From positions 26,136,076-26,200,075 of the forward strand of contig LS997562.1 of assembly GCA_000469685.2 (NCBI GenBank): DNA of 64,000 nt. Direction: 5' to 3'. Both the position numbers and the translations under genes were made by a program. The stretch is from Haemonchus contortus. Its lineage: Eukaryota > Nematoda > Chromadorea > Rhabditida > Trichostrongylidae. Position 1 is the first letter of the stretch, and each line of letters begins with the position of its first letter. This document shows, piece after piece, positions 33,785 through 46,330 of the stretch. The notes under the pieces were generated by a model, which saw only the letters and a program-made list of their open reading frames with translations, was not told the DNA's origin and ran no database searches.

Positions 33785-36700
33785 ATTTGGCAGTGGGTCA
33801 AGAGCCGCGCGCGCAACAAACGCCGGAGATCCGCCGATATTTTTGGGTGCGTGCGATCCAATGATTGTTGCTCTTATCTGAAAGTCGCCCTACTAGGGGG
33901 AACGTATTAGACTAAGACACTTCTTGCATCATGTGCACCAGACCAGACCAACTATTACTTTTGAAGCATCTGCGTTGCGCCTCAAGGGTTGAGATCGTTC
34001 GGAACGAAGCTGTTGCCAAAAGCTACTGCCGGCATTTCGTGGGCTTTTGAACGTTGACTTGAACGTGCATGGAGCAAGAATAGACGAGCTTGTCTCGATG
34101 GGCGAATATGCAGGGTAGACATAAATCTGGGAACAAAATGATTGTTTGCAGAAACCACGGTTCATATTGATACGTAGTGGAGTTATGTGAGCAATTGACT
34201 AACACTACTTCAACAAAATGGACGCACGGTCATCTGATATAAACGTCTCCTGTGCTGATTACAACTCGTGTTGTAAGTAAATCAAAATATGGAATCATCG
34301 GTGCGTTGCGTGCTAAAGTCGCTTTGGCTTCTCATCGACGGTTCTTGAGAACCTCTGCGGGCTCACATCAACGACTTCCCAAAAGCAGCAGCAGTGTTGT
34401 GTTCTGAAGCGCATGCTTCCCTTTCCAGTTTACATAATACCCATCGACCCATTCGTGTGCGGTCGCGGAAATTAGTAGGGCAATTGCAAAGGGATGAAAT
34501 TGCGAACATCCCCTCAGCCTGTCTTGATTTTTTCCATTCGTAAGCAAGGGTGCCATAGACTCTAAACCGTGTTCCTGGAATAATCTTCAGCTTTAGCAGC
34601 ACCTCAGAGATTTCCCCTATGAGGACGCTTTGATTGAATTTCATACTTTTCCGTACTAAAATAAGCGACATTCTCTGATGGCACAGATTCTAGCCCATAC
34701 CGTCGTATGAGAGAGGAAGTAGCTACGAGGAACGATCTGACCCTTCTCAATTTCCTCGTCAGTCATGGTGAGAAATACACGGTACTTTAGGATTCGAAGG
34801 TTTCTTTACGCTGAATATCTTCTCACCTGAAGAAATTGTGTCGAACCGCCTGCCGAGTGCAAGCAGGGCAGGCGCTTAATCTTCCTTTCAAACTTCTCCT
34901 CGAAAAATTCACAAGGCTTTCAAAAACTATCTCTATGCAAAGGTGTCTGCTTGGGGAAGACTATTCTCACTGACGTAGAACATACATTCGATTCGGCCGT
35001 CATTTCTCACGTGTTACTGCAAGTTTCGTTGTGTTTTCATTCTTGAGCATTTGTATTCGGTTCGCAAAAGGAGAGAAGGGGGGGGGGGGTGGGGGAGGGA
35101 GGAGTCGTAATTGAGACGAGACAACCATCTTGAGACTTATCTTTTTCCTGTCCACAATTCAAGAGACCGTGATGCGAGAAATGTCGAAACGACCCCTGGA
35201 AAGGCCTACACAAGATGCGCGCTAACACGGAACGACTGCTCAACGAGTGCGAGGCTCTGCCATTTTTTGAAAACCGATGAATTTAGAGCACCAAAGCAGA
35301 TATGTGAATAAAGTATATCGTAAACATAAGAGAAGGTGCAGCTTTGAAAATCCCTTTTCTATCAAAGTAATTGACTTTCGTGAAGCTTGACCATATTTAT
35401 GGCGAGCTCCGTGGACACCTTAAATGAATGTGTTAGTTCGTTTGAGAAAGTTCATTCGGGGCATTTTTTCATTTGTAGCACCTCAATTTCGGCGCTCGCA
35501 AACACGCATTTTTTGCTCCAGTCGAAGATTTATTAAGTTTTTAGCAGCTAGTTTCCGTTTCGATTTATACGGAAAATGTACTCTGAAGTTTCAACTATAG
35601 CTGAGGGATGTTTCTAAAAGTCAGGATTAGTTGTAACTCAGCTGACTTTCTTCTTCACTTGAGTCATCTCATTCGTTGCAAATGTGTCATCTACGTATAA
35701 AAGTTCTAGAGTACCATACCGGAAGATTTGGAAAACCGCCGATACATTGTATACCAATTGGTGCTCATGCTTCGTTCACATATTGCTGCTGTGCTGTCCA
35801 GCCGTGGAATCAGCTTCTGGTCGATGCAACAAGTGATACTCAACATTCTCGAATCATGAATTCGGTTGATTTCGGACATTTTAGGACTCACTGTGGACCG
35901 AGAACTTCGTATCAATGGAAGTGGAAAAACACTATCCTCACTCACAGTTGATATTTGATACAGTCGGCAACGATCAGGTGAGGCAGTATTCGTGAAAACA
36001 AGAGAGTGTGAATCTTGCAAAACTATTGAGCTACATCTTCAAGATCAGAAACTTCTGAGAATAACAGTGTTAGGGAACAATCAAGAAAACCAAAAAAACA
36101 AAAATCTGTGAAGGGAATATCAAAGATGGATGTGCTTAGAAAAGCTCGAAGGGCTAACCAAAAAAATTTCGTGAGAAGAACTTGTCAACAAAGATTCGAA
36201 GAGAGTTTTCGGGCTCATTTTCTGTTTAATAAGTTCGAGCAAAACTGGACTTCACAACGCAAACCTTTGCGATCCGAACCTCCCAACTAATATCGGAGAT
36301 TTTGAAGCTTGCCAAGATCTCATCCAAGCGCTCATAGCCCTTTAAAGTCGAGTGTATTCCAAAAAATATCAATTTAGCTTACCACTAGATAGTTCCTTCA
36401 GAATGATTTCATGAGCATGGTGAGCCGTGCCAGTGCTTGAGGAATTGCAGCACAACGAAGTATAAGAGGGGAGAATGCTGGACATTCTCATAGGAGCGAC
36501 TGATTTCAGAATTTAAAGCGAGCCATGGACATTTTGTGAGGAATTTCGAAACTCAGATCGTGTAAGAATTGCAAGGGACATACCCTTTACAAATGTGCTG
36601 TTCGCTATTCTATGTTCAAAATTTTTTTTTTCAAGTAGAGTTGAACACTTTGTGGGTGTTCTCACGCTTGCGGCAGATGCAGTACACATAAGGGCATAGT

Positions 36701-37000
36701 TCGCGATGATTCTGAGGTACTGGTAATTTTGTGATTTAAGTGAAATATTGGAAATTTCGATGCCGATTAGTGCAAATGCAGGCAAAATAAAGCTTTAAAA
36801 AGTGGTAGGAGTAGGGAGTTGTAAGAGATATGACAACAGAAGTGGCATGGAAAGGGTATTCGTAAAGGTAAGTTATGTTCAACAGCGAAAAATTTTGGCT
36901 ACAGTAAGCAAAAATAGCTTTCTACCGTCGTCGTGAGTCGGGGCTGCATGGATTCAAAGTTTTGGACTTTTTATTGTTATCCTCTTCCACTATTGTCTCT
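33785..37000. other. Intergenic, nothing convincing
   Basis: A 102-codon minus frame (34363-34671) and several 60-100-codon frames lack domain signals. A 12-base G run lies at 35078-35089. No RNA gene was seen. Confidence 0.3.
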
Positions 37001-37033
37001 ATATAGTCTTCGAAACACGGCCACTCTTGGGTG

Positions 37034-37137
37034 TGACTTACAGTGGAGACAACTTTCGAGCTCTTTTTACGAGCTTTATCTAGCCCTTTTTTTAACTCGA
37101 CAGCGCACAAGTTGCATACTCGTGGGCCAGTGATCAA
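37034..37137 (-). CDS. Possible exon with CxxC, saposin-like
   Basis: On the minus strand GPRVCNLCAVELKKGLDKAR, followed by KKSSKVVST, runs into a strong donor (ACT|GTAAGT at about 37042). The CxxC followed by an amphipathic helix resembles the start of a saposin-B fold. No signal peptide exon, partner cysteines or downstream exon could be placed. The call is weak and could be chance. Confidence 0.2.
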
Positions 37138-37358
37138 TCTTAGGATGAATATAGGAACGAGTTACTTCATTATAAACTCTGCCTTCAAGGATATTATTGA
37201 GTCCCAGCCATAGCCTGAATGTCCATTCAAAGATCCGGATACATTTTCCTGTCCAAAAAAGCTCGAAAGACCACAAGCAACCAAACCATCTTACGAGCCC
37301 GTTCGTTTACCCTTGACCGCTAGTAGCAGATAGAAGTGAATACGTGATGGTGAGGTGA

Positions 37359-37520
37359 CTGACGAACTTTCTGAGCTCTTCTTCTACTCTGATAGTTCTA
37401 ATTTACATTCTGTCACTGAAAGTAACTTCAACAGGACAGTCAGCCCAAAAAGCTTATTGTGATCCGCTACACAAGGGCATGTACTGCTGCGAAAGTGATT
37501 GCTCGAGCCTGTGCAGATAA
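37359..37520 (+). CDS. Possible small secreted Cys-rich peptide exon
   Basis: One frame, open from 37359 to the TAA at 37518, reads a hydrophobic stretch (TLIVLIYILSLKVTS) and then a tail with five Cys (YCDPLHKGMYCCESDCSSLC). A signal peptide followed by a short Cys-rich end suits a small secreted peptide, but there is no in-frame ATG, so an upstream exon would be needed. A second frame over the same bases (DSQPKKLIVIRYTRACTAAK..., acceptor TTCAACAG) also looks protein-like. At most one is real. Confidence 0.2.
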   Translation: MTNFLSSSSTLIVLIYILSLKVTSTGQSAQKAYCDPLHKGMYCCESDCSSLCR

Positions 37521-37539
37521 TCTAGAAAAACGATAAATA

Positions 37540-40500
37540 ACACAATGAAAAACCTCAATTTATTCAAATAGTTTCCCTCAGAGTTATTCAGGTCCCGGTC
37601 AAATGCTATTCATCCATTCTACCCAATATCTTCTCTTTTTACTTTCCACATAAATTCATAAATCCTTTCCTTCAGACTGATGAACCGTTTTCGTTACTGC
37701 TTGGTAAATTCCATGCTTGTGAAATGGGAAATCGATCAGACGTAAACCGCTAAACTAAGATCTGATTGAAAATGATTTCGGCAGCATTCGATCGAAAATA
37801 TTCCTCATGCTTAGTCACGACCCCAAGACCATCTGCTGCTACGTTTTCAACATGTTGTACTGTTTTTTTCCGACGGAATTTTCCATTCAGAACTTTTCTT
37901 TTCGAAGCACCCAACACAGATTTTCCGCCAGTTTCTATGTTTTGGCGTTATGTGATATATCATATATATCATGACGAAACTTCCATATTCTACTGGCTAT
38001 ATGTTTTGCCTGCATTTTTGTAATGATTGAGGCTGGATTTCAGGCCTATGTAATATGGTGCTCTATTGCCGGGATCACTACCTTATTACATAAAGTCAAG
38101 ATCGTCCCCCCCAAAAGGTTCACAATCAAACCATACTGCCCCTTCACCTTCTTCCCTTACTCACCACCTATTCTCAACGTCCCACCAGTTTTTCATTGTC
38201 TCACCAGAATAACTTCGGATCAACCACGGGTTGGCAGATCGCCATCGAAATCTGGAAATCGGAGCCCAAAAAACATTGCCTGTGAACTAACTTTAGGCTA
38301 GCCGTCCAAAAGGCTAGGGAATGCGTGAATTAAGAATGACCTTCTTCGATAGAAAATTTCGCCTGAATTTGGTGCTCGTTCTTGCTATTTTTTCGAAGTT
38401 TGAATTAAATCATAACAGCTGCATAAGCCAGTTGAACTTTCTTGTAGAGCATTTCCATAATACTCAAGCGATGCATGATGTAATCCGTAAATGTGGGAAG
38501 AGAAGCTTGTAGAGGAGAAATTCTCTAAATGACCGACGTCAATTCAGATACAGCCGGATAGCTTCCGTCATAATCCCTAACATAAGTATGCGACAGCGAT
38601 GAGCTAGCTTTTCGACTTCAGGCTTGGAAACTGCTCATTGTAGAATGTAGAGGTAGAATATTTGAAGTCGGGATAAACATTGAGGTTATTGTCGCAAAGC
38701 TAATATCCGAGGATACAAAACATTTGAAAGTTGGATGGAGCTAAATTGGGGGGAGGGGGGGGGCAATTCCACTGAAGGGACAATTGATAGCGCGGCAGCA
38801 ATGAAGCCGTAATTCATCGTCACGATCAGAATGATTGAGCGCCTTTCATCTTAATTGCATTGGCATATGTTTTGAAAACAAGAAGAAGCCCTGAAGATCA
38901 AAACCATAATGAATGTCTCTGAAGGGCGAGCTGGTATACATTCGAAACCTAGAGCTTCTTGAGGAAGAAAAGTCTCCTTCTCGGTCCGGCTAGCGATGTA
39001 TTCTTGCACAGCCATCACAAACACGGGTCATTCTCTATCGGGATGGGTTGTGAGCCACGTGTGCGACGTGACCCCATTAGCTCGACGATGAACACGCAGA
39101 ACACCCCTTGCCTCCATTCCCCCAGCCAATAACATTTTAAACCTTCCCTTGTATAGGTAACTTCTGCAGCTATTTTTAAGTGATTCGAACTCCCTGTTAG
39201 TGGCCAATGCCGATGTTGCGTTCAGTTGAGTTACACAAACCAACTTCCGAATCCAATAGCAATAACCCTGAGAGAAGTCTTTCACGTGATAACTGTAGCG
39301 GGACAGCATTAGCAGGTGGCTTTGATCTGTTCGATTCATGAGCGCTTTCCACGTATGGGCCCAAGGATTTGGGACTTCTAATCCATGAGAAAAATGTCTT
39401 TTAGAGTGAGAATTTAATTCGGAAATGTTTTCACACCGTATTTTTTGCATTAGTGCCCTCACTAAGGTTACTATTATTGCCGCTCAAACTTGGTTGTTCA
39501 TTGCTACAAGTTCTTTTCAACGAAGGGGTCTGGGAACTTCATTCGATTTTGGGCTACAGCTGTGGTTCCTCTGTCTATGTGGACCATTTTTATTCCCTGA
39601 ATGCTCTAAGCAACGCTCTGTTCTCAAATTTAAGTAAATGGTGAAAGTAGCAAATGAGGAAGCCAGAGAACGGGACCTGTTCTGAGAAGCGATTCAGTGT
39701 TAGCCTAGGCTAAGACGGATAAGAATAGGAACGAGATTGCGCAAGAATGAAAACGATCCAATAAGAAAATTGATGAAGTCGCAGTTGAGAAGGGGGATGT
39801 CAGCTATGTCCGGGACACTTTCAAAAAAAGAGGGGATTCCATGCTCATGTGTAGGCTACATTGCAACGAAACATGGAATTGCTTTGATAAATGACTTATT
39901 CTCTGCATCTCGCGACTAGCGCGACGTGTATCCCCTAAAAAGTACGTGAGACGATTTCCCATTGAAGGTGCAGATTGCACATTTTTGAATAAACAAACAT
40001 CAATCGCTCATTTTTGCGTCCCTTCACTATATCTTGAAGGGGCACAAGGAGTGGTACCCTTCCCCACCCCCCTTCCTGCGTCCGCGCCCAGATAGCCCTG
40101 AAGTGTTTGAGATTAAGGGCATCTCGGTATTTTCGCATTTCACTGTCGAATTATCATGGTCTGAGTGATGTAGAGTGTTCGAGAACAGCAGGTTTTCAGC
40201 CTATACCCATAAGAAATAATGGAAATGATATGCTGGGAATTCGACGCATCGAAAAAGTAATTGGAAATGAAATGCGGGGAATGTGACCCTTCGAAAAAGC
40301 TGCAAATTAAATTTTCTAAAGTCTGGTGTTCAGGTAACGAATTGACTCAAAAACAGGGCAACTTTTCATGGTGTTCGTGTTTCTTCAAAGCAACATTAAC
40401 TAGCTTTGACAATGCAATATTTTTGCTGAGCTGATGACCAAGATGATATGTCCATTTAGAGCAAAATACAATTTTTATTGACAACTTCAAAACTCGATCT

Positions 40501-40990
40501 TTAAAAAATTAAGTGAGATTATTATGGTCAGTCACGATTACGCTAAAATTCATTTTTTTCAAAAATTGTGAAGCTGTACCAGTCATTTTCTTCTGGAGGC
40601 TGTATAATTGACATGATTGTGGTCAGCGATAACATTTCCATGACTATAGTTCTAGTATGTACAACAGGCTGGTACGAAATCTTCCCGCTTACTGAGAGGA
40701 AGGACACCCCTGTAGAAAAGACTATTCTTTCTATTCTAGGCATGTAGGGCTACCATAGTAATGAAGAATTGGTTGAATCATTCTTCACTTCTTCTCCTTC
40801 GGCATCCTGGAATTGAGATTTTCATTCCGAACATATCACATTGCTTGCATTTCCTAGGTCTTAACCAGCTGTAAAAGCAATGACCAACCTCTTGTAGTAA
40901 GCTTGCCGTCTTAATGACTGTGTGGCTCATTGCACCCGCTCCCTGCAGTATGTGGTTTTCTGAACTGCTCATAACGGAACATCTACCAAC
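37540..40990. other. Intergenic, or introns of the proline-rich gene
   Basis: This should hold the 3' exon(s) of the minus-strand gene at 41005-41997, but I could not identify them. A 144-codon minus frame (39028-39462) has no recognised domain. 40221-40304 is a two-copy imperfect tandem repeat of about 42 bases (GGAAATGA...CGAAAAAG). A 9-base G run lies at 38755-38763. Confidence 0.35.
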
Positions 40991-41004
40991 AATCAATCAC
41001 TTAC

Positions 41005-41997
41005 ACTTCCGGATGCTGATTTTGTCGTTTCTGAGTATGTACCTCCTAAATAGGTTGCGCCTGCTTTTCCAACGTCTGTGCGAGGTCTAGAGACTTTGAG
41101 TGGCTCAGGACTTCTAGTTGTTCGCGTAGTGCTAACTGTTTTCACTTTTTCGAGAACGGGTTTTTTGCTTTCGAGAGGAGCATTTCCGACTTCTTCCGAT
41201 TCTCCAGTAACCCCTTGTTCTGGTTGTGCGGGAGCTACGAATGACGGAGTACTGGGGGTGTATGTGCCTAGAGCAGCTTGCACTTGTTCTTCTGGGCCTG
41301 CTTGTGCTCCACCAACAGCGGGATTTATTGATTGTTCTGACAGCTCACTGCCAGCAATAGGAAAGTTCCCCATGACGGGTCCATGGCTTGCCATTGAACC
41401 AGCACCTGCATTAGCACCTACACCACCAACGAACTCATTGAAGTTGTAGTCGCCTCGCACACCTCCGCCCATCCCGCTCCCAGCAGATGGAATATTAGCT
41501 GGAACGGCATTGATCTGCGCGGGTGGGAAGTAGGGAGTCGGTGGTGCTGCTGGACCAACGTAAGGGCTCGCACGAATAGGTGCAGCAACTCCTGAACCGT
41601 ACTGGGGTTGGACAACATTAGGAGAAGGTGCTATGGCAGGAGTCATAGGTGGTAGAACACTTAGTGGAAGAGAAGGACGTGATACTGGCGCGACAAGTGG
41701 TGGTGGTGGTGGCGGTGCGGCTCGAGGTGGCGGTGGAGGAGCATACACAATAGGCACAGCGGCTCTGGAACATAGATTATTTTCAATCATTAAGAAGCTG
41801 GGGTGGTATATCTTTCGAAGTACTTACACGCAACCGGGAGCGGGCCCAGTTGGAGCGCACGTTGTCGGAGGAGGTGGGGGAGGTGTTGTTGTAGGGTAAT
41901 GACAGCACAGTCCGGCACCGAAACACGCTTTCAACGGTGTGGCTGATAGACAAACGAGAACCAATGTGCGAATCTGAAATAATTTCGCTTTTTCCAT
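41005..41997 (-). CDS. Secreted proline-rich protein, first two exons (3' end not found)
   Basis: Exon 1 (41997-41828) starts MEKAKLFQIRTLVLVCLSAT, a signal peptide with likely cleavage before CFGAGLCC, then TTTPPPPPPTTCAPTGPAPGC. A 63-base intron (41827-41765, GTAAGT...TTCCAG) leads in phase 2 to exon 2 (41764-41005), 253 further residues. These are YAPPPPPRAAPPPPPPLV, then Pro/Ala/Gly-rich spacer with GMGGGVRGDYNFNEF, then a basic Ser/Thr/Lys tail. Exon 2 ends at a strong donor (AGT|GTAAGT), so the protein continues; without splicing it would stop three codons later. A Cys-Phe-Gly start after the signal peptide plus poly-Pro is common in nematode ground-like (grl) and other extracellular matrix or cuticle proteins, but the ground-like domain itself was not seen. 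The reading frame is well supported; the family is not. Confidence 0.7.
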
Positions 41998-41999
41998 CG

Positions 42000-43490
42000 G
42001 GTCACCGTTTAAAAAACTTCCATAAAATATCTTATGAAGCAGGCAACCTGACGTCGTCTTCAAACCAGTTCAAAAAAAGCCACTCGATTAGAAGTTCTTC
42101 AAATATTCACCATAGTCATATAGCCGTTTAACAGAGCTGTAGCTCCGAGAATACCAGAAAGCAGATGGTGATGTTGCTTCTGATTGTCGAAGCAGGAGAA
42201 CCGTGGGCGTGCAACCAGCTGCGTCTCTGATTATCACTTATATAGTCTTAAAGTGGCCGGATCTCATCGAATTCATCTCCCGCGTTCCGCTTATTTTTGT
42301 CACTGGACGAGAGCCAGACGTTTCGCCACCACTGATACCTGCTTAAGTGCGTCTACCCAGAGTTGCTTTGCCCATTCTTCATCAAAAGTCATTGTTTCGC
42401 TCATTAGAAAGCTTAAGTCAATGTTTAGCCACTTTGTGCCAATGACCTAAGTACCATTCACATTCATGCAAAAAAATCTGCTGCCATAGCACTTAAATTT
42501 TACAAGCTTCTCAGTCATTCAACTTCAGACGTGACCCTTCAGTCCTGGCAATGTAGCGATGAATAATTCATCTCATTAAGTAGTGAGTGTAGAAAGATGT
42601 CAATTTGAAAGTTTCCGATTATCCTCCCATTCCAAAAGCTTTGCCACCAAGGCTTATCTAGCACTCAGGTTTACAAGTTTTGATATGAAATCTCTAAAAG
42701 CTCATGTAGAAGGGCAAGACAGTGTATACGATACTATTTCTATTCACGCAGACCTGCAGAATGCCAATTAACTGACCACGAAAGAACGAGGCCTCCGGAT
42801 GACGAGAAGCTTTCAACACACTATAGCTGACAGAATTATCCTGTCCAGATGTCTGAGTTCCAGATTACTTAGCAAGGAGCAGGCAAGCAAGAATTCTTCA
42901 AATTCGAGAAAAGAATTTCAGACTATATCGTGAATAACAGCATATTGATGTGTCCTTCCACAATTTCAGTTTATACACTTTTTGTTAGTGTGGCAGACTG
43001 AGATATGATATTTGCAATTATTGCTCCCTACTCATCTCAAATAATACGGCATTTGCTATCTCTAATTACTTTGAGGATTACAGCATCACATCCTCAGAAC
43101 GTCGAAAATAATGGGTTCTTTTTTTTTCTTCTTCTTCGCATATCTTCTATATTATTCGACGACACAATTCACAACTGTTTTGAGGTAGCCAATTAAAGAC
43201 AAATAATGGAAGTAATAGTCTGAAATAGTGCAAAAGTGGCGGACAAAACGCAAAAATCGGCGTACTTAGAGAAATGTAAGGCTTCAAAACATAGTAGAAA
43301 TAGAGTTTGAACGAGAAGGTGACGACAAAGGTTCCATGAGAGCGGTGCCGTTGGATACGGGTTCGTTACCTTCTCCCCGAAAGTGACGCTGCGCTCATCG
43401 TCGCACTCGCTCGCCCGCGGTCGCGCGCTGTGAGGGATAAGGTTTGAGTTTCCAGTGAAAGGATACAGTAACCGCCGCGTGACCTTTGGT
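42000..43490. other. Upstream region of the proline-rich gene, nothing recognised
   Basis: This should contain the promoter of the minus-strand gene, but I see no specific element. Only short open frames without domains occur. Confidence 0.35.
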
Positions 43491-43496
43491 GTATGT

Positions 43497-43740
43497 GTCA
43501 AGTCGTGCGTCCGAGGAGGCGCGCAGCAAATTGCGCGGCGAAATTCATGGTGATAGGAACGACTTAAGCGCCTATCATTGTAGCCAAATTTGAAGTAAAG
43601 AAGATTATCGGGATCAGATGATCTTACTGATCTACTTTACTTCAAATTTGGGCCACAAGGATAAACGCCGCAGTCGTCCAAATTGGCCACGAACTTTGCC
43701 GCGCAATTTGCCGCGCGCGTCCTCGGCCGCACGACTTGAC
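43497..43740. repeat. Palindromic MITE, family 1 copy B
   Basis: The ends GTCAAGTCGTGCG (43497) and CGCACGACTTGAC (to 43740) are exact inverted copies, and pairing continues through the GCGCGC-AAATTGCGCGGC blocks to a centre with TTTACTTCAAATTTGG. It shares its core with the copy in p66 intron 14. 43757-43830 next to it (GCCGTGGGAATTCGGG, GAAGTTCCG) is a second repeat, also seen at 55905-55985. Confidence 0.75.
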
Positions 43741-43933
43741 CGTCCCCCTGACCACTGCCGCTTGCCGTGGGAATTCGGGGAGAAGTTCCGTCACTCATTG
43801 GGTACAGCTAGCTATAGTAAGCTGTACGTGTGCGTACCTCAAACTTAAGGTCGTAAATCATATTTCGTTTATATTGCCTCTCATATAGATATCTCACAAA
43901 ACAATTTTTCTCGTGAATTGTGCCGTCAAAGAG

Positions 43934-43988
43934 GTCAGGGTAGACCAACTAGTTTATATTCCATATAAACTAGTTGGTCTACCCTGAC
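43934..43988. repeat. Perfect 26-bp hairpin with 3-base loop
   Basis: 43934-43959 is the exact reverse complement of 43963-43988, with loop TCC. Four bases separate it from the left unit of a 194-base direct duplication. The structure is typical of a recent foldback or template-switch event. No coding sequence is involved. Confidence 0.92.
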
Positions 43989-43991
43989 GAT

Positions 43992-44185
43992 TCTCGATAC
44001 ATGAATATTGCAAGATAAATTGTGAGTTATATTTATGACTGCACGAAATGTGGTTCGTACTGCACGTCACAGTATTTATTCATCACCTTTATTGAGGTAA
44101 CCATTTTAACCTGTCCAAATAGGGTTTGAGAAGACCAGACGGGCCAGTACGTTCCATAGCAGCTGATGAAGAAGCGATGTTCCAA
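43992..44185 (+). repeat. 194-base direct repeat, left unit
   Basis: The unit recurs at 44576-44769 at the same length with only about five or six differences. It starts TCTCGATACATGAATATTGC and ends GAAGCGATGTTCCAA. The units are 584 bases apart, start to start. Confidence 0.9.
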
Positions 44186-44575
44186 GTGATACATAGTGAT
44201 ACAATTATACTATCGCTAAGGGTTCCAGGCAAACATTGGTGCTATGCATTGTTTTTATGGACCTCAAAAAAAGCCCAATGTTTTCATAGATTCTTTTCTT
44301 TTTTGTGGCTCAGGAGTATACACTCGAATCAAACGTGTTAGTATAAGAAGAGCTTATTGTGTCGAACAACGAACACTCTCGAATACGGTTTTTAATGATG
44401 ATGAAGAGGTCTTAGTGATCGCAATAACCCTGCAGTGATACATAGTACAAGAAGTCTCGAAGCAAGTTTGAACATCCCTTCAGAAAAGTGCAATCTTAGT
44501 ACCATCTCGCGTTTCGAGAATTTTCACCATCCGGCAAGTCGGATGTTCTACGCAATTTCGCCATGGCCTTCCGTC

Positions 44576-44769
44576 TCTCGATACATGAATATTGCAAGAT
44601 AAATTGTGAGTTATACTTATGACTGCACAAAATGTGGTTCGTACTGCACGTCACAGTATTTATTCATCACCTTTATTGAGGTAACCTTTTTAACTTGTCC
44701 AAATAGGGTTTGAGAAGACCAGACGGGCCAGTACGTTCCATAGCAGCTGATGAAGAAGCGATGTTCCAA
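44576..44769 (+). repeat. 194-base direct repeat, right unit
   Basis: This is the partner of 43992-44185. A 114-codon minus frame (44617-44961) covers this unit and continues beyond it (FLRVFLLTLIHALFSSSSSF). I do not recognise it, and the repeat overlap makes it doubtful as a gene. Confidence 0.9.
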
Positions 44770-44779
44770 TTGAGTCATG

Positions 44780-45535
44780 CGATAAGGATGATCATGGTGA
44801 GAGATCAGCACGCGATTCACTACAGCGGAGAAATCAAACGGTCCGATTGAAAAAAAGCTGCTTGAGCTAGAAAAAAGTGCGTGAATGAGAGTTAACAAGA
44901 ATACTCTCAAGAAAATTGCGTCTTCATCAGCTAAGGCATAATTACCAACGTATTTGACCATTAGATTAGTTGGGGTGGAAATGGATTGCGATCGGCGTCA
45001 TGGATGACACGTAACGTGGTGGAGAGATTAATGAGTTCCACAATACAACAAATTGTCAAGTGAAGAGAGACATCTCAGGTTGCGCTTCTCTGTTCATTTC
45101 GATGCAGGGTTGAATTGGATAAGAAGCGGTTCGCTCTACTTCACTGTATGGTAGAGCCTCCCAATAGCCATTTGAGTTCCGGCACATGTCAGGAAAAAAA
45201 TCATTAGAATTAAAATATTTAAAGTTATTTCTGTACATGCAATTTCTTCGAGGTGTCTGTCACCACCATCATATGGGTACCACACATGCCCGATGAGGCA
45301 CCTACGATGGTGGTAAAAAAACAGTCTTTTCAAAAAATGCGACAAATGCTGGAAATTCTTATTTGATGTGTCTTGTATAAAATACTGGCGTCGCGGTATG
45401 TCACATGTGGTACCATATAAGACTCATTTTTCCTTCACCTTTTCCTTAAACCAATACCTGGGATTGGAGCGAGGAAAACGTTATATTGGCAAGGGAAGCC
45501 GAGTCGCAGTGGCTACTCAATATGAGATATACACT
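44780..45535. other. Intergenic, nothing recognised
   Basis: Short open frames only. A 111-codon frame (45368-45703, +) overlaps a dispersed repeat and has no recognised domain. Confidence 0.3.
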
Positions 45536-45536
45536 C

Positions 45537-45660
45537 ATAATGATACAGCCACCCGTGGATTTCATCAAAACTCACGTTCCAGGACACTCCAGGAAAAGTT
45601 TCAGTATGGAAATTGTGCCCTACTCGAACCGTATCTTATAGACCAACAACGAGTTCCATC
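45537..45660. repeat. Dispersed repeat, copy 2 (partner at 12560-12690)
   Basis: It shares ATGATACAG, ATTTCAT-AAACTCA, GTTCCAGGACA, CAGGAA and the GCCCTACTCG block in the same order as the 12.6-kb copy. Confidence 0.5.
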
Positions 45661-45929
45661 TCTTTTCATTTTCTTATTCAGGAGGAAAAACCTTCCGTTT
45701 TAGACCAATGGTCGTATATAAGTCCTATATACACGAATGAAGATCTTGCTGTGATTGGTCGTAAGAGCCCTGAATATCTCGTAAGAACGGCGATATGCTT
45801 TTTTGTGCATTTCCTTGTAATAATAGGAAAAATCAAGTTTGTTGTCATATAAATAACCTGAATTTCGACCTCTTCAATCTTTTGTATATCTTGACCATTC
45901 ATGACCATTTATGAAATATGCAGGAGATT

Positions 45930-46330
45930 AAGAAGCAGAAGTGCCTACGTGCAAGCACCAAGGTGCGCTCGAAGAGATAGGTATTTGCCAATCATCCGAC
46001 CATTGGAAAGGCATGTCAATGGAATTCTGTAATGGCACCGAGTCCAGAGGAGAATCGTTTACTTCATAGAATTTGAGGTCATCAACGTACTGTTTGGCTG
46101 TAACTACACCATTACTACAAATAGATTGATTGGTTGAATAAATATGAAGGAGAAAACGCAATAGCGTAGGCTACATTTTTGGCAAATACAAGTGGGATAT
46201 TACCTGGGATGACAGAGGAAGAAGCAGACCATTTGACCAAGGTCGTTCGGATGCAATTCCTAGCAAAGTTGACACGATACCGCGATGCTTTTCGTTCATA
46301 AAAAACCTTTACCTTTCTCAGTTTCCGTCA
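45930..46330 (-). pseudogene. LINE reverse transcriptase fragment with YVDD box
   Basis: The minus strand reads YVDDLKFYEVNDSPLDSVPL (YVDD at 46078-46089), followed by a QWSDDWQIPIS segment. This is the RT palm and the following helix of CR1/jockey-type nematode LINEs (YADDxKxY...W...WQLPIS). The upstream part (to about 46330) shows only a decayed GVIPG-like piece. No endonuclease or 3' end is present; it is a short fossil fragment. Confidence 0.7.

Noticed and set aside
42301..42345. Minus-strand GGCGAAACGTCTGGCTC as another hammerhead
   Set aside because: No CUGANGA core and no matching stem I strand lie upstream.
44617..44961. 114-codon minus frame as a gene
   Set aside because: About half of it lies in the duplicated 194-base unit, and no domain or splice context supports it.
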